Positions 35,478 to 48,522 of a DNA stretch of 64,000 bases are shown piece by piece. How positions within the stretch are numbered: position 1 is the first letter of the stretch; every line of letters starts with the position of its first letter. Below the pieces are notes generated by a model. The model did not search any database. It had not been told where the DNA came from and worked only from the letters and a program-made list of their open reading frames with translations. The stretch is from Bolinopsis microptera (lineage: Eukaryota; Ctenophora; Tentaculata; Lobata; Bolinopsidae): contig NC_087084.1 of the NCBI RefSeq assembly GCF_026151205.1, positions 13,171,453 to 13,235,452 of the forward strand, read 5' to 3'. A program made the position numbers and the translations under genes.

Positions 35478-35862
35478 AATGTGGGGTTTTCAAGTGTGGG
35501 GTTGCTAAGTGTGGGGTTGCTAAGTGTGAGGTTGCTAAGTGTGGGGTTACTAAGTGAGGGGTTACTAAGTGTGGGGTTGCTAAGTGAGGGGTTACTAAGT
35601 GTGGGGTTACTAAGTGTGGGGTTACTAAGTGTGGGGTTACTAAGTGTGGGGTTACTAAGTGTGGGGTTGCTAAGTGAGGGGTTGCTAAGTGTGGGGTTAC
35701 TAAGTGAGGGGTTACTAAGTGTGGGGTTGCTAAGTGAGGGGTTACTAAGTGTGGGGTTACTAAGTGTGGGGTTACTAAGTGAGGGGTTACTAAGTGAGGG
35801 GTTACTAAGTGTGGGGTTACTAAGTGTGGGGTTGCTAAGTGAGGGGTTGCTAAGTGTGGGGG
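35478..35862. repeat. 15-bp minisatellite (TAAGTGTGGGGTTAC)n
   Basis: About 26 well-preserved copies with GTGTGGGG / GTGAGGGG and TTAC / TTGC variants. Read on the minus strand it gives an open pentapeptide repeat (LSNPT / LSNPS), a consequence of the 15-bp period. Each unit has a GGGG tract, so G-quadruplex formation is conceivable. Confidence 0.95.
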
Positions 35863-36889
35863 GTTTTCCCAAAAAATTATTGGTGAGAAACGAACTTATC
35901 AAGTACATGAACTTTTAAGATAAGGTTTTATTTAAAAACGAAATAAAGCTATAAAATTTTAAGCTGAAAAAAAGAATAGAAAAAGGGGCCCTAAATGGTT
36001 TTAGGCAAAAAAGGTGGAGATTGGGGTGTGCGTGAAGATGCCCTGAAGGGGCCGTGAGGGGCCCCCGAAAAAAAGCCCCACTTCTTTAAATTTGTGGTCT
36101 CCCCTTTTTGGATTTTAGGGTTGGAAAATTTCACGGTAACACCGTTTAAAATTTTTTTGGTTGGGGTACAGGGAAAACCGGTAATTGCCCATTTAAATTT
36201 GCAAACCCCCAAACGGGGCTCTTTAAAATAATCGTTTACCTTTTACGGGTATTTAAATTTTGAAAACATGGGGCAAATTTGATTACCCTAAAAACGTGTT
36301 TCATTTTGAAAAAAAATGTTGGGTTTTTTCATTTGGGGTTTAGTTGGGTTTAGTGTTTATTTGGGGGCAGGAGGGTGGGTTTAAAGGAGGGCGGAGTTCC
36401 AAAATTCTTTTTCGTGTTTAATTAAAAACTTAAAAGGAAAGGCGGGTTTGTTTTGAGCCCATAAATCGTTTTCTTAATCAGAAGTCCCCGAAACTTTGAA
36501 ACACTTAGAACCCCCCATTAGCCCCCCAAATTTGAACCCCCCCTTTTGGGAACCCCCCCTTTGAACCCCCCTTAGAACCCCCTTCGCAAACCCCCAACCC
36601 AGCAAACCCCCCTTAAAAACCCCGCCCTTTTCCCCTAAAGTTGACCCCTTTGGTTAAAGTTCCCAAATTCTTCTGTGGGAAAGTTAAAATATAAGTATTT
36701 TAGGCCCTTTCAAATCCTCGATACCCTTTGGGTTTGTCTCGGGGAGGGGAAGGCGCCTCCAAAATTTAAAGGGAAATTTGCGGTAAATTTTTTTGTCAGT
36801 ACAGCTTCCGTAGAGGGCCCCTGGCGCCCGTTCCGTCCCCCCCCCCGTTATAAAAGCCCCCTTTAAATGTTCAGTGTTTTAAAGGGTTA

Positions 36890-39110
36890 CCTTTTGGGGG
36901 GTTTTTGTGTTTTTCTAAATGTGGGGTTGTAAAGGGGGGGGGCTAAGTGTGGGGTTGGTAATTTTTGGGGTTTCAAAGTGTTTTGGGGGGGTTGTTTGGG
37001 GTTGTAAAGTTTTGGGGGTTTTGGGGTAAGTGAGGGGTTGTAAGTGAGGGGTTGTAAAATGGGGGGTTTTTTAGTGAGGGGGTTTCTAAATGGGGGAATC
37101 GGGAGGTTTTTTTAGTTTTTAAGCTGTTTTAGGGGGGGAAAATCAGCAATCTTTTTTTAAAATTTTTTGGGAAAAGGTTTGGGTTTGTAGTTGTAAGTAA
37201 ATCTGGGGCCTTTTATGTTTTCTTTAAAATTTTTCAAAGCTGGGTTTATAAATTGCCCTGAAATTCAGAAACCCCTTTAAAAAATGCCCAAAATTGGGAA
37301 ACGTTTATGGAGCCCAAAAGGGGCCCTGTTAATTTTTTATAACTTTTATACATTATACCCGTTTGTATACACTGTTACTTTTTTTTTTTTTTCAAACCAC
37401 CCTTTTCAAAACTTAAAATTTGGGACGATAGGAGATGTTTTATCCACACTAAATTTTTGCATTATTTACTTTTTATTGCCGTCTTTTTATGAGTTGCGTT
37501 AAATTACAAAGGAAGGGAATAGTGCGCTGTACTCTATATACCATACGGGTACTTCTTTTTAGTGTCCCTAAAAGTGGTTCGGGGTTTGAGGTTATGTGTA
37601 TTATTAGTCACTAAATTGGAGGGCGAACAATTTTCCTGGCTCATCACTGATGATATACACACCAACAGACAACAGTTGGGGGACTTTAGTAGACAAGATG
37701 TGGCCCGTGGTAACTTGTTGGGTATTCTTTGGGAGATTTTAGGTTTTCCCCACATTAGGGAGTGTGTAAACCAAACCCATGCCCAGAAGTCCCGGGTTTA
37801 TATATATAATGATCCGTTAAATTTAAATGGAAGTAGCTTATTTCAAAAAAACAATATCTTGTAGACAACTCCACATCAATCTAGAATTAGGGATCAGCTG
37901 TGCTCGATCGGGAATTTAAAAAAAATAACTAAAATTTTTGGGATTTACCCGTAACTCAGTTTCTAATGATTTAAATTTGGGTCCCCTTTATCCATGCAGA
38001 TTTCACTATTAACAAAAAAATCTCGTTTGAAAACCTTTTTAATGGGGTAGTTTTATTGGGGTTTTAAAAAGTTTGGTGGAAATTTAAAAAAATTTGTCCT
38101 CCCGGGGCAAATATTTTACCGTAATAGCCCGCTTTTGTGGTCAAATCCCGAAAGTGTTCTGTTTTTTAAAATTTAGTTCTTGTGGGTGGCATAAAATTTT
38201 CAAACATTAAACAATCATGGGAAAGACCAAGAAGATACGTTAAAATCAATGCCATGGGAAAACTAATTTTCCTCAAAAAGGTTTGTAAATGTAGTAATTT
38301 TTCTAATTTCTGCGCAACACATTTGTGAGTTGTTTTTAATGTAATTGACTATTTTAATTTAATCATTACAGGTTTTCATGGAAGAGAAATCACAACGAAG
38401 GTTGCTTTGGGTTTAGGAGGGGGGTTGTAAATGTGGGGTTGCCCGGGGGGGGTTGTTTGTGTGGGGTTGCTAAATGTGAGGTTTTGGTAGGTTTTGGGGT
38501 TAAAAAGTGTGGGGTTGCTTAGTGTTGGGGGTTTCTAAAATGTGGGGTTGCTAAGTTTGGGGGGGTAAGTGTGGGGGTTTCTAAGTGTGGGGGTTTTCTA
38601 AATGTAGGTTGCTAAGTGTGGGGGTTTCTAAATGTGGGGTTTTCTAAGGGGTTTTGGGGTTTTCGGTGAGGGGGGTTTTAAATGTGGGGGGTTTTAAATG
38701 TTTTTGTTGGAAATGTGGGGTTGATAAGTGTGTTGTTGCTAAGTGTGGGGGTTATAAATGTGGGGTTGTAAGTGTGGGAATTTTAAAATGTTTTTGTTTT
38801 CTAAGTTGAGGTTGCTATGTGTGGGGGTTTCTAAATGTGAGGGTTTCTAAGTGTGGGGGGTTTCTTAAAAGGGGGGGTTTTCTAAGTGGGGGTTGCTAAG
38901 TGTGGGGTTTGTAAATGGAGGGTTTTAAGGTTTAGGTTGTAGGGGTGGGGTTGCTAAGTGGAGGGGTTTCTAAGTGTGGGGTTGCTTGTGTGGGGGTTTT
39001 TTAAGGGAGGTTTTTAAATGGGGGTTTCTAATTTTGGGGTTGTAATGGCAGTTGTAAGTGTGGGGTTGTAAATGTGCAGTTGCAAATGTGGGGTTGCTAA
39101 GTTTATCGTT
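36890..39110. repeat. degraded continuation of the 15-bp minisatellite
   Basis: Blocks at 36,900-37,090 and 38,415-39,110 consist of recognisable but corrupted copies (AAGTGTGGGGTTGCTAAG and many homopolymer-stretched variants). They probably belong to one large array that could not be resolved. Confidence 0.7.
37563..37864 (+). CDS. candidate terminal exon, unrecognised
   Basis: This is the one stretch of normal texture inside the abnormal tract. A pyrimidine-rich acceptor (ACTTCTTTTTAG) precedes a 100-codon open frame without any methionine, ending at TAG 37,862-37,864. The peptide (for instance VARGNLLGILWEILGFPHI and FSWLITDDIHTNRQQLGDF) looks like folded-protein sequence, but I do not recognise a family. 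The absence of a Met and the acceptor fit a last exon of a plus-strand gene whose earlier exons would lie in the unreadable part. Confidence 0.3.
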
Positions 39111-42100
39111 TAAACGGTTTTAAACGGTTTTTTGCAGGGCCGCATAAAGGTAGTAACAAATCGTGGGGTTTTGGGGCTTTCTTTGCATTATTCAGTTGTC
39201 AGAATAAAAATATTGAGATAAAAAATCTTTTAAAAACCTGGGTTTATATTAATTTTTTTTAAAGAACAATTAGTAAATTTATATAAATTTTTAAGATTGT
39301 CCCCAAAATTTTTTTACCCTTTAAAAAACAATCCCCCAGCAGATTGGGGGGACAATTTTGCAATTATTAGCTCTGAGGTAGAAATAAAGGGGTTTAAAAA
39401 GAAATAAAATTTTAAATTAATTTTCCCCCCGGGCAACCCAATAAAATGTGCTTTAATTTTTTTAACCTATTCCTTTTTTTTAATTTTTTTTTTTTTTTTT
39501 TATTTTTTTTTTTCTAAAGGTTTTAAATTTTTTAAAATTTTTTTTTTTTTTTTAATTTTTTTTTTTAATTTAAATTTACTTTGGTTTTATTTAATTTTTT
39601 TTTTAAATTTTTTTAGTTGAAAGGGATTTAAAGTTTTTGGGGGATTTTTTGTTTTTTTAATTTTTTTTGTTTTTTTTTCATTTTAATTTTTAGGGGGGAA
39701 TTTTTTTTAAAATTAATTTTTTTTAAAAAACTTTTTCAGGTTTTTTTTAATTTTTGGGTTTTTTTTTGCTTTAATTTTGGGTTCCCATTTTTTGGGAAGT
39801 GGGTTTGGCGTTGGGTTGGGGGGGGTTTTCAAGGTTTTGGTTTTTTGGGGATACATTTGGGGGGGGGGTTGGGGAGAAAGGGGGGTTGAGGTTATGTTTT
39901 TGGGGGTTTTCTTGGGGGGATGGGGGGGAAAAAGGGGGGGTTTTGGGGAATTAGGGATTTTGGAGGGGGGGTTTTGGGGTAGGGGTTATTTTTGGGTTTT
40001 TTTTAACTAGGGGGGGAAAAATGTTGGGGGGGTTTTTTACAAATTTCTTTGGGGGGGGGGGGGTTTGGGGGGTTTTGGGGGGGGGGGGGGTTGATGGGGT
40101 TTAGGTTTTTTGTGGGGGATGGGGGGGGGCCAACCCCCTTTTTTTTTTTGGGGAGGGGGTGGGGGGTGGGGGGGTTAGGGGGTTTTTATAGGATTTTTGG
40201 GGGGTTTATGGGATCTTGGGTTGTTGTTTTGGGGGTAAATTTTGCTTTTTCTTGGTGGGGGGGGGGTTTTTTGGGGCCCGGGGGTTTTTTTTAAAGGGGA
40301 ATTTTTAAAATTGGGGGGGTTAGGGTTTAGGGGGGGGGGGCCCCCCTTTTTGGGTTAGGGGTTTTGATGGGGGGGGATTTAAATTTTTTGGGAGGGGAAG
40401 GAAGGGGGGGGTGGTATTTGGGTTGGGGGGTTCTTAAAAAAAAAATTCTTTTTTCGGGGGGGGTTTTTTAATTTTATTTAAATGTGGGATCTTTTATTTT
40501 GGGGGAATTTTTGGGACTTATCAAAGAAATTTTTTGATTTTTTTTAATTTTTGGTTTTTTTTTAAGTTGTTTTTTAAGGTTTTCTTAAAGGGTTTTTTTG
40601 GTAAAGTTGTTTGTTTTTTAAAAGGGGAAAATTTTTTTTTGGGTTTTTATTTTTTTAAAAAACCCCTTAAACTTTAATAACTTTTTTTTTTTTTTTTTTT
40701 AAAAATTTTTTTTTTTTCTTTTTTTTTTAATTTTTTTTTTAACTTTTTATTTTATTATATTTTTTAATTTTTTTTTCCCTAAAAAAATTAAAATTTTTTA
40801 TTTCCGTTTTCTTTTTTTTTTTTTGGGTTTTTTATTAAAAAACGGTAATTACTTAAAAACTGGGACCTGAATCTTTAAATTGGAAAAGGGGGAACCTGGG
40901 GGAAAAAGGGTTTTTAAAGAAATTTAAAAACCAAAAAAAACAGGATGGTTTTTTTTTTTGCCAAGGAAAGGGGGTTTACCAAACCTGGGGGCTAAAGGGG
41001 TTTTTTAAAAAAGGATTCTTTAAAAAGGTGAAAATTGGGACTCCTTGTCAATGCATCAGTTTGGGGCCCATCTTCCCCGGCCCCCAAAAAATGAGGAAAT
41101 TCCCTTTTTTAAAAACTGTGGGTCCCCTTTTCATTATCTTTTTGGGTTAACTTACCTTTTGGATTGGGCCAAAACCCCCAATTCCCAGGGTTGGTCAATA
41201 TTCCAAACATTTTTTGGGGCCGGGCCTAAGGGGGAACCCCCGGTTTTTGGGCTGGTTTTTTAGGAAGTTTAAAAAGTAAACAAATAAAATTCATCGGGTT
41301 TTAAACCCCCCTCTTCGAAACCCGGTTTACCCGCCTTTAAATTGGGGGGCTAAGGGGAAAAAGGATATAAAAAACCTTCGTCCAATTCAATTTAACCCAG
41401 GCAAAAAGGGGAAAAAACACCCAAAAATAATATTTTGGCCCTAATTTAAAAAGGACACGGGAGGAAAGTACTTCCCCAAAAAGGGAAAAGGGCTTGGTTT
41501 TTTAAACCCGCTAGGGAAAAATTTTCCCTCTAATTCCCGGTTTTCCGGGGGCCCCGTTTTTTTCAAAGGCAACCAGATTTAATTTCGTTTAAAGAATTTT
41601 TGTTTTTACCCCAAAAGAAGCCGGCGCCCACCCAAAGCCCTTGGGTTTCCACCCTTTTTTAAGCAAGGAAAGGTGAAAAACCCGTTTTCCCCAAAAAAGG
41701 TTTGGGGGTAATTAAAAAAACAAAATTGGGGCCAAAGGGAAGATCAGTTTTTTATTCCCGGGGAAACCCGGGCAAACCCCCAAGGGGAATTTTCCCGCAA
41801 AAGGGGACAAGCCCCCCACTCCTGGGTATGCGGGCGGAGTTAAAAAAAATGAACCCTTAAACCCCCTTTTCGGTTAAGCCTTTAAATCTATGTTTTCCAA
41901 AACCCTGGATACAAAACCAAAAGGGAATTGGCAAAGGGAGGGGAACTTCCCAAAAGGCAGAAACTTTTCTTTTTAACTATCCCCCGGGTGTCAAACACAG
42001 AAAGGTCGTTTGGGAAATCCAAAAAAAAACCAGGAAAACCCCCCAAATTGAAAAAGGGCAAACCGTTTCAAAAAGGAGGAAAAAGAATTATCTACAGCTT

Positions 42101-45100
42101 TTTTCCCAAGCCCCCCGGGACAATGGGACTTTTGTCGGTATTTCGGGGAAAATTTTCCTTTTTCTCTTCCCGGTAAAAAAAGTGGGGGGGATTGGGAAAA
42201 ACTACCTTTTTCAAAACTCTGCCTTCTTTAAACCCAAACCCCTTGGCTTAAGGGGAAAGGTTAAAGCCCGGGAAGGGGGGCTTTTTTTGGTTTTTTTTTT
42301 TCCCTTTGGGGCCAATTTTTTTCCCCATTTTTTCCCCAAAGGGGCTAAAAAAATTTTTTTCCTGAAAATAGCAGAGGGATATCCCTCCCCCCCTTGGGTT
42401 TCCCCGAAAAACTACAAAAAGGGATTCTAAACCGAATTAGGAGCACTAGAACCTCCTCCGATACAAAAGAAAAGGTTTCCCCCGGGCCCGGAAAAGGGAT
42501 CGTGAACCCGATTTTGGCTTTTTTAGACGTTATCGAAGGGTTTTTGAATTCCAGCTTCCCTTTTTTCAACTCCCTTTTTTGGGCTTTTCAAAGGCCTTTG
42601 GGCTGGGTCTTCAGATGCATCCCTTTCCCCAAACCCGGCTTCCCACGGCTTTCCCAAAAAAAATCATTTAAAAAACCCCTTATGGTCCCCCTTAATCAAC
42701 ATTAAAGGGTTAAAAAAACTGACCCCGAAAAGGGAAAAAACCTTTTGAATTCCTTTCCCCCTCGGAATCTCCCGGGCGAGGGGGTTTTTGCCCTCCATTT
42801 TTTTATCGTCCTGGATTTTACTAAGGGCTGGCAAAAAGGCCCAAGGTTTATGGGTTTAAAGTTGGAAAAATAACTAATTTCTGATTTTTGGCTTCGCCGA
42901 TGACCTGCAACAATTAGACAGGGGTTTGCGGGAAATGCCGCCTTTTCCCAAAGCATTTCGACACAGGGGCCCCTTATTTGGCTCCTTATTAAATCGAAAG
43001 CCCCAAAAACCTGTTATAACAACCCCCGGGCCTGCCAAATAGCGATAGAGTTTTATTTTTGGCATCCCCTTTAGAAAAAGTTCATGACTTAAAGGACCGT
43101 TAACTGGCAAAAATTTTTTGTTCCAATTTGGCAAGATTTTTAAATTTTAGCTGTGAAAAAACTGGTAAAAAACGTATCGCCGAAAAAAAAACCAAATTTT
43201 CTTGGTAGTGTAACGGTGTTATTGCATTTAAAAAGTGTGGCGTCGTGAGTTAAAAAATTTTTTCCGTGCCCCGCTTGCATAGCGTAATAAAATTGCAAAT
43301 GTTTATCATCGTCAAAAAAACACGTGTAACTCACTTAAATTTTGAATTTTTGGGCTTTTTACCCCTTCTCCAAAATCCTTTTTAGGTTTTTGGTATTTCC
43401 CAAAAAGGGAAAAGTGATTGTTTGTACCCGTTTCTCCGTCATGATTTTAAAAAAGTGACTTAAAATTTTTTGAAAAAGTGGGGGGAAAAAAAAGTACGGG
43501 AAAAAAAGTTTTGCTATTCAACTTATGTTTATAATGTGATAATTTTTTGGGTTTTTTTCATTGTTAATTACAAAGCGGGGGGACCGGTTTTCCCCTTTTT
43601 TTTCCCCGTCCCTTTAAAAATCTAAAGAGTTTTGAAAGGATTAGATAAGTGGGAGTTTTTTCAATTCCGAGAGCAAATTTTTATTTTATCATGCGGGAAA
43701 TTTTTAACTTTAAAAACCCATGTGTCAGGCCCGTAAAGGGGACAAAAAGTCTGGGGTCCCTTTTCCCCCGTTCCTCTGGGTTATTAGTAGAAATTTGCTT
43801 TTTCCCGAACAGTGCCGTGGGGAAAAGAATTCCCGCCCCAAAAAAAACCCCGGTCTACCAAAAAGTAATACTGATTGGTTGTGCGGGGTGTTTTTAATTT
43901 GACTTAGGGTTACCTAGTTGTTTTCCTAATTGCATTTTCAAACGGTAATAAATAAAAAACTAAATTTGGAAAATTTTAAAAAACCAAGTGCAAAAAATTT
44001 TTGTCATCGGGCCCCTGAAAAAAATATGGGTTTCCAAGACCCATTATTCTTGGATATATTTCGGCCCACGATTTTTAGTGGCAAAAAGACCCCGTTAATT
44101 TTACAATTTAAAACTATGGCTGCACTTTAAACTAAAAAAAAATTTCACTTTTTTTTATTCCCTGATTTTTACTTTTTGGGTTTAAAACATTTTCGCCAAG
44201 GTTGATCATGGGGAAATAAAAGCTTAATTTGAGGGAAAAAATGACTTAAGGTTTCTTTTAAAATTAACTCTTAAAAATTGTTTTAGCCAGTCATTTTTTG
44301 GAATTTATGGAAATGAAACCCGCAATTTTCAAATACTCACGAAAATTTGGGACGACCTTCCCGAAGGATGAATAAAAGATTTCGTTTGGAGTCATTTTTT
44401 TACCCTGGGAAACCAGGAGGGGGCCCCGCCCATATTTAAAACCCAAAAACGTAACCGAACCCCGTTCTGAAGGTGTTGGGACTTCTAAATTTGGCTTAAA
44501 ACCCAAACGGGGATTGCATGTTTAAAATAAAGGGGTTATTTAGCAAAAAACATGGGGCCAAAAAACCTTACTTTCAGAAATTTGCCCAAAAAAACCCCTT
44601 TTGGGCGTGGTGCTTTGGCCCTTTTTTTATTTTGGGAAATGTAGGTTTTAGGAAAAGGGGGCCCAAAAAAACGCAAATTTGGGATAATTTTAATTTTTGA
44701 CTTTGAAAAAACATATGCCTTAAAGTGCTTACCTTTTTTTAGTTTTTAGGGGGAAAAAAAAAAACTGATTTTTGGTTCCCGAAAACATGCTAAAAAATGG
44801 GCATTTCCCTAAATTGGGTATGAAGGCCCCACAGATTTTTGAATGAGTGCAAATTGTGCGAATTTGGGGCCCTTTTATATAAAAATTATGATGCAATTTT
44901 ACCCCTTTAAAATCCTTCTTTTGGTTTTTTGGGGGGAGAAAAAAATTGTATTTGTCCTTTTTACCCGTAAAACCCGTCTCACGAGTTTCAGTGGCGCAAG
45001 GGATTTTTTGACGTCATCGCCAAAATTAAAACAACGGGTAATTTCACGCGTTAGAGAGAAATTAGGGGATTTAGGAAAATTTGGGCTCGTTTTTAGTTTT

Positions 45101-46560
45101 TCTTTTGTCCCAAACTGTCAAAATATGAGGTAACCTTTTTTTTTAGTTAATGGTTTCCCTTTTTGTTCCTTTGGGGGCCCTTTTTAAACCTCAAAAAGGG
45201 AGAAAAATCAAAGTCAGGAAAGGCCCCGCATGGAAAGGTTTTCCCGATTTTAGATGCTTTTTGGAAATTAAAATGTCTAGGAAGATCAAGCCCAAGATTT
45301 TTCGAAATGCAGTAGAAATGTTTGCTGTTTTGGGGGCAGGGAAACCGGATCTTAAAAAGGTGGATTAAAAGGGACTAGACGGGGTTTACACTAGAAGGGT
45401 ACGAAGGGTCTTTGGTAAACTCATGGAAAACACTACACCTAACTCCCTTTTTACGGGGAAAAAAATTTATCGGTGGGCAGGGGGACTATAAAGGGCCGAA
45501 GACTTTGTTTTTGGGAAATGTTTTCCCCTCTAAAAGGGGCCAAATGTCAACAACTCCCTTTTTTGGGGAACCATCTTGGCCCGCGTTATCGAGGCGACCA
45601 CATAAAAACCTTCCCCGGGCGTCCTTCTTTAAAAACTGGACTGGAAAACCCGACCAGTGCGTTTATCATGTGTTTATAGGGATAAATGGGGGAGAAGGTT
45701 GGCCCAACTGTTCCAGGGTTTCTTGGATCGACTGGGGGTAGGGGAGGGTTGAGAAAGACGTTTACGGTAACGTCGCAATAAAATTAAAGGTTTTTTCAGC
45801 GTTTCTTTAGATTATTTTTTAAAAGATTTTGAGTAGTAAAATTTAATCTAAAAAAAATTATATTTATAAAAAGTTTTTAGAAGCCCCAAACAAAAAAAAG
45901 AGTAAAAATAGTTGAAAGTATATTAAAGGAAAAGAAACGGTTAAAAGATTATTCATTATATCAAAATAATTTCCAATTTTTTATATTTGAAACGGGTTTA
46001 AGATAATTTTCATGAAAAGATAATTTCCTTAAATTTGTAATTTAAGCGGGGGTGTTGCCCCAAAATTTAAATTTTAAAATCAATTTTGGTATTTTACGCT
46101 TTCTTCCCAAAAAAAATTCAAAAAAAATTTTTAAAAAAATAGGGGGCCCCCCGTATTAAAGCCGCCCTGGGTACCAAAGCAAAAAACCAAATTTTTTAAA
46201 TATTGAACATTTTCCCCCTTTTCTGATGGAAATTTTATTTTTAAAAGTTTTTTGCATTTTTTAATTTTCAGAAAATTAAAAGTGATAGACAAGAATAACT
46301 TAAAAATTAATGCAAAATTTACCAACCCCTTTCCCCAAAACACGAAATTTTTACAAATTTTTTTCCCTAAAATTTTGGGTTTTCATCCCCCTGGCATAAA
46401 ATTTTATTCAAATTTTTTCCCTTTAAATTACCATTAAATTTCCAAATTTTTAAAACATTTCTAAACCCCCCCCCCAACCCCCCACAAACCCAAAAAAATT
46501 TCCCCCATATCCCAAAATTCCCCCCCCCCCCCCCAAATCACCCCCCCCCCCCCCCTTTTG

Positions 46561-47743
46561 ATTAATACCCATCATTCACCCAGTACAAATAACTGCTACA
46601 TCACATTCACAAAGATTCCGGGACAACAACTGCAGCTACAAATTTACAAAGTGTGACATGTGACGTTGGTTAAGACAATTCAAATTATAGGTTTCTCCCA
46701 TGGGACTTTACCACACTCAGTGATCAAATGTCATTCCATTTCAGCACAACTCTGCTCTGTGCTCAAATCATTTCTTTGCAGATCTTGCATTGTGTCCACT
46801 CACCACTGACCGACCTAATTGCGACGTGAAATAGAGTTTTTATGAAGGAGCATTATAATTTCATCACAAGTATTAACACGTACAGAACATTATTGGATAT
46901 TTGCCAGTAATATGATATGGTTTCAACATGGTCGGTTGTCATTTATTACTCCTGTGAGCTAAGGACAAATGCTCGCCTGAACACGACCAGCAACCCCACA
47001 CTTAGCAATCTTCATGGTGTTTTAAAATCAAGCGTTAAACGAATTGCTGTTAGATTTGGTCTTTAAAACAATGATCTTCTATTGGATGACATGGTGGTGG
47101 ATATAAAGCGGAGGATGACTGTGGTCAAAAACCCGGTTCACCAGACATTTATTATCTACAGTTTACTGTTAAATGAAATACAAAGAATCTCAATAAAATG
47201 TTGGCTCAGATCAGGTACACTTCCTGATTTAACTAAATAATATTTACATTAGAATAAAATCCTAAAGTCTACAGTATATTGTCTAAAATTATCTTCGATG
47301 GTCATAAATCCGGGAAGGAAAAATTACAAATTGATTTGTAAGGGTAAAATATAAAAGAATATTAACATTGAGAAAAGACAATTTTTTTGAGAGAAGACAA
47401 TTTTATTATTAATTAATGAAACTAACGTATTTCCAGCCGAGGTCAGTGTTACAAGTTGAGCACTGCACTGCTGAGATGGAATGTTGACCGGACCATAAAA
47501 CTGCAAGTCTAGGTTCTTGGCACTTCACGTTTACCCTGTTTTTGGGAATTTTGTTATTTTTCAGGGCTAAAAAAGGTTTTTAATGTGATATATGGCAGCA
47601 CAAAATCAATGTGGTATCTTTTTTAAATTATTCAAATTGTGATTGTCCTATGGGTGACATTATTGATCGATTATTTGGTCTACCACGAGATTTTTTTGCA
47701 CAATATTAACTTTAATAAAGTATTATAAATTAGGATAACTTAC
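46561..47743. other. non-coding; intron side of the Yippee-like gene
   Basis: Normal-texture DNA downstream of the Yippee-like donor on the minus strand. I searched it by eye for the expected second exon (motif around the second CxxC and WKYE) and did not find it. One reverse-oriented unit of the 15-bp minisatellite (GCAACCCCACACTTAGCAA) lies at 46,990-47,008. Confidence 0.5.
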
Positions 47744-47880
47744 ACTGAAGTAAAAAGATACGCAGGACCGGATGTACCTTCATACTGCTTACTCATGATG
47801 TCCTGATGCCTAGCTAAGTTTGTGCGGCAATGTTTACAACTGTACACTTTCCCATCCAGATACTCCGCAAACTTCCCCAT
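47744..47880 (-). CDS. Yippee-like (YPEL) protein, first coding exon
   Basis: ATG at 47,880 opens 45 codons plus two bases, ending at a perfect GTAAGT donor (47,743-47,738). The peptide starts MGKFAEYLDGKVYSCKHCRT and ends with GPAYLFTS. This is the N-terminal half of the Yippee zinc-binding domain: the first CxxC (CKHC, residues 15-18), the 'RTNLARHQDI.SK' segment and the AYLF strand. Family members are about 110-125 residues with a second CxxC after this point. They are small, highly conserved nuclear or centrosome-associated proteins, and YPEL5 is a subunit associated with the CTLH/GID ubiquitin ligase. A CAG acceptor-like site at about 47,895 suggests an upstream non-coding exon. A second ATG 10 bases upstream is out of frame. 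The remaining exons would lie at lower coordinates, towards or inside the abnormal tract. Confidence 0.85.
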
Positions 47881-48489
47881 CTCCTTTCATGGAACTGTAC
47901 AAAGCAGTTTTATTAGAATATAAGTTTAAATTAATAAATAATAAACAAAGTCCTAATGATGTATAGTGTTTTACAACTGAATATCAATGATGACACCTAT
48001 CATCTAGTGTGTGTAGTAAACCCTCATGTAAAATCTGGTCAAGTTTTATATAGTTCAAATCAGATTTTTCTTGTGAACCGGAGGTCCTATATAATGCTAC
48101 AGAATCGTGATCTAAGTTCTTAGTCAAGTTTTGTAACATCTGATCAACTTTCAGTGAAGATCGATTCTGGTGCCCTTTTAATTAATATGCTAGTTACCAA
48201 GATTGAAGACAAATTATGTGGTGTCAGTGTGTTTTTTAAGGATGATGATTAATCACTCTACACTCAACAGTCACATGACTTTTTAACCCGTTCTCTAGCT
48301 GACCCTGAACGGCTATTCGAAGCTCTAACTCCCTAATCTTATTCCAACCCCAACCCTAACAAAAGCAAATGCTGAAACCCTTACCCTAACGAGATATTAG
48401 ACCTACTAGCTTATATGGTCATATCATGTGATCGAGACAGTTTTTTGCCAATATCATCTCGTAAGGGGAGCATTTTAAATTCAGGTCAT

Positions 48490-48522
<33 letters not shown>

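Larger units (their letters stand above)
34035..46560. other. 12.5-kb tract of abnormal homopolymer texture (probable low-quality consensus)
   Basis: From about 34,035 the sequence turns into successive runs of three to twenty identical bases and returns abruptly to normal texture at 46,557 after long C runs. About 39,460-40,830 is almost only T and G. About 41,000-46,500 contains all four bases, still in runs. Open frames here are rich in Phe, Lys, Gly and Pro for that reason and none has recognisable motifs except as noted. I do not annotate genes inside it apart from 37,563-37,864. Genuine unusual DNA is possible but unlikely. Confidence 0.7.

Noticed and set aside
35429-35918. pentapeptide-repeat proteins on both strands
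   Set aside because: Both frames are automatic consequences of a 15-bp unit without stops. There is no start context, and the flanks are of poor quality.
39777-45741. many Gly-, Phe- and Lys-rich ORFs
   Set aside because: They arise from homopolymer runs in the abnormal tract and contain no recognisable domains.
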